DNA of 8,029 bases from Porticoccaceae bacterium. GTDB lineage: Bacteria; Pseudomonadota; Gammaproteobacteria; Pseudomonadales; Porticoccaceae. Under the pieces are notes generated by a model. That model saw nothing but the letters and a program-made list of their open reading frames with translations, did no database searches and had not been told where the DNA came from. A program made the position numbers and the translations under genes. This document shows, piece after piece, positions 1 through 5,236 of this stretch. Each line of letters opens with the position of its first letter. The stretch's first letter is position 1. The stretch covers positions 1-8,029 of the forward strand of contig DNBN01000237.1 in NCBI GenBank assembly GCA_003491845.1. Reading direction: 5' to 3'.

Positions 1-372
1 CAGCAGCAGCAACCCATTCCGCTGTATGGCGACGGCAGCAATATTCGCGATTGGCTTTATGTCGAGGATCATTGCGCCGGTATCGACGCCGTTGTTCGCA
101 GAGGCACGTTGGGCGAAACCTACAATATTGGTGGCATCAACGAATGGGCCAATCTCGATATTTGTCACCTCATCTGCGACCTAATGGATCAACAAAACCC
201 CACCGCGGCACCTCATCGCCAATTAATCACATTTGTCACAGATCGTCCCGGCCATGACTGGCGCTACGCAATTAATGCAGAGAAAATTGAAACAGAAATT
301 GACTGGCGGCCACGAGAGACCTTTGAGACGGGTATTGTAAAAACTGTGAGCAAAGTTATAGAGACGCAATAG
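1..372 (+). CDS. rfbB: dTDP-glucose 4,6-dehydratase, C-terminal part (5' end outside window)
   Basis: This is the last ~123 residues of RmlB/RfbB, the cytoplasmic NAD-dependent short-chain dehydrogenase/reductase that converts dTDP-D-glucose to dTDP-4-keto-6-deoxyglucose, a precursor of L-rhamnose and other deoxysugars. Frame 1 is open from base 1 and carries the family's C-terminal signatures in order: IPLYGDGSNIRDWLYVEDH (substrate loop), GETYNIGG, RPGHDWRYAINAEKI, and WRPRETFETGI followed by KTV. The catalytic Tyr and the Rossmann nucleotide site lie upstream of the window. The protein stops at KTVSKVIETQ, whereas familiar homologues continue with a WYL segment and 20-30 further residues, so its tail is short. 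The visible part opens with four Gln from a CAG/CAA run. It lies 51 bases before wzz on the same strand, so co-transcription is likely. The family call is very secure; a 4,6-dehydratase for a different dTDP-sugar branch would look the same here. Confidence 0.95.
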   Translation, partial: QQQQPIPLYGDGSNIRDWLYVEDHCAGIDAVVRRGTLGETYNIGGINEWANLDICHLICDLMDQQNPTAAPHRQLITFVTDRPGHDWRYAINAEKIETEIDWRPRETFETGIVKTVSKVIETQ

Positions 373-423
373 CTAACTGGCGCACAGCCAGGACAGCCAA
401 GACAAACAAAAAGGAACTTTACC

Positions 424-1371
424 ATGCAAAATGATCTTGCATCGCCGTTAGTCGAAGATGAAATAGACCTCAAAGAAATAGCCGTTGCCCTTTGGCGCGG
501 CAAGACGATAATTATCGCTATCGTAAGTGTCTGCGCGATCCTTGCGGTAACTGTTGCACTTCTGATACCGAATCAGTACAAAGCCACAGCCTTAGTGGCA
601 CCTGCGCAGAGCAGCAGTTCGTCAGCCTTGGGCGCTATGGCGTCTCGTCTTGGTGGGCTCGCGACTTTGGCTGGTATCAATGTCGGCTCCGGTGACAACG
701 TAACCGAAGCACAAACAGCCATCGAAATTATGCAGTCGTGGCAATTTATTGAAACCTTTGTGCAAAGCCATAATCTTCAGGCCGCTATTTTTGCTGCCGA
801 TGGGTGGAATAGCCAAACCAACCAGATCACCTTCAACAGTGATATCCACGACAGCGAGCGCGACGAGTGGATTCGCAAACCTCCATCGGGTAAAACAGCC
901 CAGCCCGCTAGTTGGGAGCTCTATCAAGAATTCTCTAACCGATTAAGTGTCTCCACAGAAAAGACCAGCGGACTAATTACAATTTCGATTGAGTATTATT
1001 CTCCGATTCTTGCTCAGCAGTGGGTGGAACTATACATATCATCCATAAACGCCTATATGAGGGAACGTAAACTCACGCAGGTGAACAACAATATTGATTA
1101 TCTGAAGGCTCAAATAACCAAAACGGCCTTTGCCGATATGAAAGAAGTTTTTTATCAAATTATTGAAGAGCAGATAAAAAGTAAAATGCTGGCAGAAGCA
1201 AGCCCAGAATATGCCTTTGTTACAGTAAACCCTGCCATGGTGCCTGAGGAGAAGTCATCTCCAAAGCGCGCCTTAATTTGCTTATTAGTGACCTTCCTCG
1301 GGTTTATGCTTGCAGTCTTTATCGTATTGATCAGGCATTACGCAACCTCTACAAATGTCGATATCAAATAG
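424..1371 (+). CDS. wzz: Wzz-family polysaccharide chain-length determinant
   Basis: A 315-residue polysaccharide co-polymerase of the PCP-1 (Wzz) type, an inner-membrane protein that sets the modal length of chains made by a Wzy polymerase. It has the classic two-pass layout: a short cytoplasmic N-terminus (EIDLKEIAVALWRGK), TM1 at about residues 29-48, a PNQYKA segment just after TM1, a large periplasmic domain that turns helical (residues ~205-265), then a proline-containing SSPKRAL stretch leading into TM2 at about 283-303. There is no C-terminal kinase domain, which separates it from Wzc. Length is close to E. coli WzzB (about 326). The ATG is supported by AAGGAA at 411-416, seven bases upstream. 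A Ser/Ala/Gly-rich patch at residues 58-80 is typical of the family. A decayed homologue lies at about 7541-7918. Whether it serves O-antigen or the capsule of the downstream genes cannot be told from sequence. Confidence 0.93.
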   Translation: MQNDLASPLVEDEIDLKEIAVALWRGKTIIIAIVSVCAILAVTVALLIPNQYKATALVAPAQSSSSSALGAMASRLGGLATLAGINVGSGDNVTEAQTAIEIMQSWQFIETFVQSHNLQAAIFAADGWNSQTNQITFNSDIHDSERDEWIRKPPSGKTAQPASWELYQEFSNRLSVSTEKTSGLITISIEYYSPILAQQWVELYISSINAYMRERKLTQVNNNIDYLKAQITKTAFADMKEVFYQIIEEQIKSKMLAEASPEYAFVTVNPAMVPEEKSSPKRALICLLVTFLGFMLAVFIVLIRHYATSTNVDIK

Positions 1372-1522
1372 GGCCATGTCGCCGTAGTTATTTTTCTAAT
1401 CCATAATCGGTAAAGATGATGCACTGCGCAGCGCCGATACACTTGGAGTATTGTTCAGAGGCAATATTTGAGCTTGTTCGGTGAGGGCTAGTTAAGTTGT
1501 TGTGTGTAGGTGCCCATCTCTA

Positions 1523-1572
1523 GGGCTCCAAGGCGTAACTCTTAGCCACTGAGAGCCTTGTCGCCCGAGCCT
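1523..1572 (+). other. long bulged stem-loop, possible structured leader RNA
   Basis: Three stacked helices can be read directly. GGCTC (1524-1528) pairs with GAGCC (1567-1571). CAAGG (1529-1533) pairs with CCTTG (1556-1560). CTCTTAG (1539-1545) pairs with CTGAGAG (1549-1555) around a CCA loop, with one T-G wobble. Only a 5-base bulge (1534-1538) and a 6-base bulge (1561-1566) interrupt it, giving 17 pairs in 50 bases. No T-run follows, so it is not a textbook terminator. I do not recognise it as a known riboswitch or sRNA class. It could be an mRNA leader or 3' end structure, or chance. Confidence 0.4.
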
Positions 1573-1603
1573 TTCTCGATTTACTTCATATGTTTTTAAG
1601 CGC

Positions 1604-1634
1604 CCCCGTATTAGTTTTTACTAACTATGCGGGG
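1604..1634 (+). other. second stem-loop in the wzz to wecA-like gap
   Basis: CCCCG (1604-1608) pairs with CGGGG (1630-1634), and TTAGT (1611-1615) pairs with ACTAA (1620-1624) around a TTTT loop. The two helices are separated by a small internal loop (1609-1610 against 1625-1629). It lies 31 bases after the longer stem-loop at 1523-1572 and about 230 bases before the wecA-like gene. No T-run follows the stem, so a simple intrinsic terminator is unlikely. Confidence 0.3.
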
Positions 1635-1851
1635 TACTGCTTATTGATGAGGTCTTTATCATCGAATTGTGTATGCTCGATTACTCCGCGGTATTTGCTT
1701 GATGGGGCTGCCGTTAAAGCATAGGCAAAGGCTCGGACTAACTAGTTTAGCTTGATTGGCCGTAGAAATTGATCTTGTATTCTAATACTCTCGTATGTCA
1801 GTGTATTCTTATGTCTATTCACAATAATAACAGTCAGCATTGATTTAATGC

Positions 1852-1857
1852 GGAGGG
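1852..1857 (+). promoter_or_regulatory. Shine-Dalgarno site favouring the GTG start at 1863
   Basis: The sequence GGAGGG lies just after an in-frame ATG at 1848 and five bases before an in-frame GTG at 1863. No comparable purine-rich site precedes the ATG at 1848, where the upstream bases are AT-rich. The spacing therefore favours initiation at GTG 1863 over ATG 1848. Confidence 0.6.
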
Positions 1858-1862
1858 TGAGT

Positions 1863-2984
1863 GTGCGTTTAGTCGAACGGCCAAGGCAGCTGGCGGAACT
1901 GCTGGTGATGCTTGTTTTGTCTGCTGCTCTTTTGGGTGGCGAAGGTATTTGTGCAATATTGTTTTTCCACTGGATATCCGGGTTACGTCTTGGTGTTGAT
2001 GAAAAAAATAAGCATGGCTTGAACGTTTCAGCGTCGTCTCGATTGGGTGGCTTAGCTGTTTTTATGGTGGCTATAGTTTTAATTGTGTGGGGAGCCTTAA
2101 TTGATCCTCAGCGAATGGCAGCGGATATTAGCCGGACAGGTACTTATCACCTTGGGTTCATAAGTTTGATTGTCTGTGCACTTATGGGCTTAAGTGAGGA
2201 TTTGCGTAATAATTTTTTGACTCCCCGCGTTCGTTTGATATCTAAGTTTGCGGTGATTGCTGCTATGGCCTTCTATTGGCCTCAGATTATTCCAACATCG
2301 ATAGGCGTTTATGGGGTTGACTTCCTTTTGCAGAGCCCGCTTATTGGCTTGATATTGGTGACCATATTTTTGGTGGGCTTTATAAATGCCATTAACATGG
2401 CTGATGGCGCAAATGGCTTAGTGCCTGGTGTTGTTGTGTGTGCCACACTAATATTTTCGCTACAGACGAACAGAATGGTTGATGAGAGTATATTTTTGGC
2501 GTTTGCAGCTTTTCTGTTGTTCAATGTGATTTCTGGCCGTTTGTTCTTGGGCGATATGGGCACCTATGGGGCAGGCTGTATGTTGGGGCTGTACGGGTTA
2601 ATCTTCTTCAACGAGGGTGTATTTTCCCTGTCTTTTCTTGCAGCTCTGTTTGCTTACCCTTGTCTTGACTTTTTAGTTAGCATCTCAAGACGCTTGGCGG
2701 CGGGGGAGTCGGCCTTCTTGCCTGACAATAATCACTTGCACAATCGCTTGTATTTTCACGTGGCTAAAAGGCTCGGCGATGGTGTTCATGCAAATTCTGT
2801 GACGGGACTATTAATAGCTTCGTGCACCAGCGGCGTTGTACTGCTAGGCTATTTGCAGAATTGGTGGCCAGTGACAAGCAACAGTTGGATTGTCATTTTC
2901 ATTGGCGAGATCCTTGCTTATGCGTTGGTGTTGTATCTCTGTGATCGTGCTCAGGTGGTTTCCCAGCACTCAAAAACGGTTTAG
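1863..2984 (+). CDS. WecA/MraY-family undecaprenyl-phosphate sugar-1-phosphate transferase
   Basis: A very hydrophobic protein of 373 residues (378 if ATG 1848 is used) of the polyprenyl-phosphate N-acetylhexosamine-1-phosphate transferase family. These multi-pass inner-membrane enzymes transfer a sugar-1-phosphate from a UDP-sugar to undecaprenyl phosphate and so start O-antigen or capsule repeat synthesis. Family motifs, numbered from GTG 1863: SRLGGLAVF near the N-terminus; GLSEDLRNN with E112-D113 where relatives usually carry Asp-Asp; FINAINMADGANGL with N175, N178 and D181; FLGDMGT with D231; and NNHLHNRL with H291, H293 and R295, matching the HxH cytoplasmic loop. Length is near E. coli WecA (367). 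The start was chosen from the GGAGGG site at 1852-1857. As the only initiating transferase in the window it likely primes the polymer exported by Wza/Wzc. The sugar donor cannot be read from sequence; WecA-like (GlcNAc) and WbpL-like (FucNAc/QuiNAc) activities are both possible, so no symbol is given. Confidence 0.9.
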   Translation: MRLVERPRQLAELLVMLVLSAALLGGEGICAILFFHWISGLRLGVDEKNKHGLNVSASSRLGGLAVFMVAIVLIVWGALIDPQRMAADISRTGTYHLGFISLIVCALMGLSEDLRNNFLTPRVRLISKFAVIAAMAFYWPQIIPTSIGVYGVDFLLQSPLIGLILVTIFLVGFINAINMADGANGLVPGVVVCATLIFSLQTNRMVDESIFLAFAAFLLFNVISGRLFLGDMGTYGAGCMLGLYGLIFFNEGVFSLSFLAALFAYPCLDFLVSISRRLAAGESAFLPDNNHLHNRLYFHVAKRLGDGVHANSVTGLLIASCTSGVVLLGYLQNWWPVTSNSWIVIFIGEILAYALVLYLCDRAQVVSQHSKTV

Positions 2985-3444
2985 GTTCGCGGGGCGCGTT
3001 TAGAATATAACGTTTTTTGTGTATTCCTTGCGGCGCACCCAAGGTCGGTGCGCGGCTGTCCGTTTGTCGGTGATAATTAACGATGTCACAACCGAGCTCA
3101 TAGTTTCCTTCGAAATGAGGTCAAAGCAAAACTATTTGATAAGTCATTTGCTGATGTGCGAGTTTCTGAAAGCTCGGGTGATCTGGCTCTGCTTCTTTAT
3201 AACTTCAATAGGGTGTTGTCACAAAGCGCAGGCTCGCTCTTAGTATTCCATATGGCCATCGTTTGGGTGCTCGACGGCGAGACGCCAGGCTCCCGAGATA
3301 CTCGGACCAAATGCGTACCTAGTTATTTTCAAGTGAACCGCCATTTAGCATGGCGCGTATCTCTGTCAGTTACCCTTGTCAATTATACGCTTACTATATA
3401 GACTGCAAGCCAATGCCCGATATGGTGATTTAAGTACTTTTTTA
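2985..3444. other. gene-poor region between the wecA-like gene and wzb
   Basis: About 460 bases without a gene I can defend. It holds a 7-bp perfect stem-loop at 3033-3053, a small one at 3293-3305 (CCGAG, ATA, CTCGG) and AT-rich DNA before wzb. One frame is open from 3081 to its stop at 3399-3401 and translates between about 3120 and 3240 to a plausible-looking stretch (for example KAKLFDKSFADVRV, then NFNRVLSQSAG), but it has no good start or ribosome site and I recognise no family. An overlapping frame at 3019-3243 is also unconvincing. The region may hold a degraded gene plus the wzb-wza-wzc promoter. No JUMPstart/ops core was seen. Confidence 0.5.
3033..3053 (+). other. stem-loop downstream of the wecA-like gene, possible terminator
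   Basis: GCGCACC (3033-3039) and GGTGCGC (3047-3053) form a perfect GC-rich 7-bp stem with a 7-base loop, 49 bases after the stop of the wecA-like gene. No T-tract follows, so as an intrinsic terminator it would be weak. It may instead protect the 3' end of the transcript. Confidence 0.35.
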
Positions 3445-3891
3445 ATGGGGTGCGACATTTTTGATAATATTTTGATTGTTTGTGTTGGAAATGTCTGCCG
3501 GAGTCCAACGGCTGAGCGCATACTGAGAAGTAAATTAACAGGCAAGGCAGTCTCGTCAGCGGGGCTGGGCGCGTTAAAAGGCAGGGGGATCGATGACTGT
3601 GCTGCCGCGTTGCTTCTAGAACACGGTTATTCCGCAGAAAATCACTCGGCACGTCAAGTCTCAAATAGCATGCTAGTTGAGGCTGACTTAGTGCTAGTCA
3701 TGGAAAGAGCACATCAGCAAGCACTCATGAAAAATTACCCTTTTTTGTCCGGCAAGGTTATGTTGCTGGGGCACTGGCAGAATATCGAAATCGATGATCC
3801 TTATCGAAAGAGTCGGGAGGCGTTTTCGTTTGTTTTTAAGCAGATAAGCAAAAGCTGTGATGATTGGGCGTATAGGATAGATAGATCTTAA
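3445..3891 (+). CDS. wzb: low-molecular-weight protein-tyrosine phosphatase, Wzb type
   Basis: A cytoplasmic phosphatase of 148 residues that removes phosphate from the C-terminal tyrosines of the Wzc kinase, allowing the phosphorylation cycling needed for capsule export. The active-site P-loop CVGNVCRS fits CX5R with nucleophile C13 and R19 (numbered from ATG 3445). The general-acid Asp sits in DDPYRKSREAF (D118, P119). Other Wzb/Etp landmarks are SAGLGAL, HSARQ, VMERAH and GKVMLLGHW. Length equals E. coli Wzb (about 147). ATG 3445 is the best ordinary start but lacks an obvious ribosome site. Homologues begin at the equivalent of IFDNIL (residue 5), so an ATT at 3457 behind GGGG (3447-3450) is a conceivable alternative; the frame also stays open upstream to TTG 3376. 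It lies 70 bases before wza. The order wzb-wza-wzc differs from the wza-wzb-wzc order of E. coli. Confidence 0.95.
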   Translation: MGCDIFDNILIVCVGNVCRSPTAERILRSKLTGKAVSSAGLGALKGRGIDDCAAALLLEHGYSAENHSARQVSNSMLVEADLVLVMERAHQQALMKNYPFLSGKVMLLGHWQNIEIDDPYRKSREAFSFVFKQISKSCDDWAYRIDRS

Positions 3892-3961
3892 GACTGTAGA
3901 CACTTATGGCGGGCCCTTTTAAAGTATGTCCATTTTTAAATATTGAGAGAATCGAAGACAC

Positions 3962-5125
3962 ATGGTTTTAGCGTTGAACATATTTAGAAAGGCGAGTTTT
4001 GCTTGTTTAGTATTTGTGCTGGCGGGCTGTAGCATAGTGCCTGGCTCGCATATTAGTTCCGCTGAGTCTGGTAATAAAGAAAGAGTTGGCTTGATAGACA
4101 AGTTAGTCCGCTCCAATGAAGTGACTATTGATTTTACTCAGCAGGTCAACACTCGCCTAATCAGTCCATCACTGTTGGCTGAAATGCGCACTCGTGCTCC
4201 AGAAGCTCAAGGCAATCCCGAGTTGCAGGCCGAGATGGATCAGTATTCGTATGCCATAGGCGTCGGGGACGTGCTGAATATTATCGTTTGGGATCATCCT
4301 GAGCTAACGATTCCTGCGGGCCAGTTCAGGTCTGCGGGCGAGTCAGGTAGCGTCGTGCATCCAGACGGAACAATTTTTTATCCCTATATTGGTAAAGTTA
4401 AGGTAGTTGGCCTTATTGTGGCGGAAGCGCGTGATTTAATTGCTGCGGACTTGGCGCGCTACATTGAATCTCCTCAGGTAGAGGTTTCTGTCGCGGCTTA
4501 TCGCTCGCAACGTGTGTTTGTGACTGGCGCGGTAACTCAGCCGTCGGTCTTGCCGATTACTAATGTACCATTAACAGTCTTAGATGCTTTGAATGCAACG
4601 GGTGGTATAGCGCCAGATGCAGATTGGCGTTCAGTTGTTGTGACGTCTGGAGGCAGTGCGCAACCTTCAGATGTCGAATTGGATCTATACGCCCTTTATC
4701 GGCATGGAGACATGAGCCAAAATCGGTTATTAAGGCATAATGACATTATTCACGTGCCTCGTAACGACGCCCTTAAGGTTTTTGTTATGGGCGACGTGGT
4801 TAAGTCAGAAACACAACGCATCGATCGAAGCGGTTTGACCTTAGCCGAAGCGTTAAACAACGTTGGTGGTATAAACGAAAAATCTGCGGACGCAGCGGGT
4901 ATTTTCGTATTGCGGGCAAGTCGTGAGCCGGGCCGTGTTGTTGATGTTTTTCAGTTAGATGCCTCGGTAGGTACTATGTTAGTTTTAAGTACGCAGTTTG
5001 AGCTTAAGCCGATGGATATTGTCTATGTTACCTCCGCGCCAATGTCTCGCTGGAACAAAGTTATTTCGCAATTGCTACCAACTATCAACGGACTTTATTT
5101 AGCTGAAAAGGCTAATGGTGGCTAA
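3962..5125 (+). CDS. wza: Wza-type outer-membrane polysaccharide export lipoprotein
   Basis: A 387-residue member of the outer-membrane polysaccharide export (OPX) family, whose octamers form the periplasm-spanning channel for capsule or exopolysaccharide. The N-terminus is a lipoprotein signal peptide: basic FRKASF, a hydrophobic core, and lipobox LAGC with the acylated Cys at residue 23. Domains in order: poly-export domain at about 95-178 (YAIGVGDVLNIIVWDHPEL, then HPDGTIFYPYIGKV), SLBB-type beta-grasp repeat at about 183-265 (RVFVTGAVTQP, then LDALNATGGI), a second repeat at about 270-355 (KVFVMGDVVKSE, then LAEALNNVGGI), and a C-terminal segment at 359-380 with a Trp (APMSRWNKVISQLLPTI) matching the amphipathic helix that forms the outer-membrane barrel of Wza. 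Length is close to E. coli Wza (379). Upstream GAGAG and GAAG could serve as a weak ribosome site. It sits between its functional partners wzb and wzc, almost certainly in one operon. Confidence 0.96.
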   Translation: MVLALNIFRKASFACLVFVLAGCSIVPGSHISSAESGNKERVGLIDKLVRSNEVTIDFTQQVNTRLISPSLLAEMRTRAPEAQGNPELQAEMDQYSYAIGVGDVLNIIVWDHPELTIPAGQFRSAGESGSVVHPDGTIFYPYIGKVKVVGLIVAEARDLIAADLARYIESPQVEVSVAAYRSQRVFVTGAVTQPSVLPITNVPLTVLDALNATGGIAPDADWRSVVVTSGGSAQPSDVELDLYALYRHGDMSQNRLLRHNDIIHVPRNDALKVFVMGDVVKSETQRIDRSGLTLAEALNNVGGINEKSADAAGIFVLRASREPGRVVDVFQLDASVGTMLVLSTQFELKPMDIVYVTSAPMSRWNKVISQLLPTINGLYLAEKANGG

Positions 5126-5236
5126 ATTAGACTAGATGAGGCGTAAGCGCGTTTAAAGTGATTTTGCGATTATTTTAGCCCTTGGGCATCAATAAACTGT
5201 GTGTTCAGAGATTCAATAAGATTAAAGCGAAATATA

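Larger units (their letters stand above)
1372..1862. other. gene-poor intergenic region between wzz and the wecA-like gene
   Basis: About 490 bases with no convincing coding frame on either strand. What can be seen is two potential RNA stem-loops (1523-1572 and 1604-1634) and an AT-rich stretch just before the wecA-like start (about 1760-1848) where a promoter would be expected; no clean -35/-10 pair could be picked there. I looked for the JUMPstart/ops element (core GGCGGTAG) that often precedes polysaccharide operons and did not find it on either strand. The strand composition changes here, from C-rich coding upstream to T/G-rich coding downstream. Confidence 0.6.

Noticed and set aside
1..12. 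CAG/CAA run as a microsatellite
   Set aside because: It is in frame within rmlB and too short to be a repeat locus; it just encodes four Gln.
377..391. Small hairpin CTGGC-GCACA-GCCAG between rmlB and wzz
   Set aside because: Only five pairs and no T-run; too weak to call a terminator, and the short spacing suggests read-through.
622..927. Antisense open frame inside wzz and similar opposite-strand frames inside wzb, wza and wzc
   Set aside because: All are shadows of well-identified genes, with no motifs or ribosome sites of their own.
1752..1797. Possible sigma-70 promoter before the wecA-like gene (TTGATT or TTGATC boxes)
   Set aside because: The matching -10 boxes at acceptable spacing fit the consensus at only about three of six positions, so I would not annotate it without transcription-start data.
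3019..3243. A 74-codon frame from GTG 3019
   Set aside because: It runs through the 3033-3053 stem-loop, overlaps another open frame, has no ribosome site and no recognisable motif.
3376..3410. TTGTCA followed by TATATA before wzb as a promoter
   Set aside because: The spacing between the boxes is about 13 bases, too short for a standard sigma-70 promoter. A promoter in this gap is likely but cannot be placed.
1372..3444. JUMPstart/ops element for RfaH control
   Set aside because: Both gene-poor gaps were read on both strands for the GGCGGTAG core; nothing close was found.
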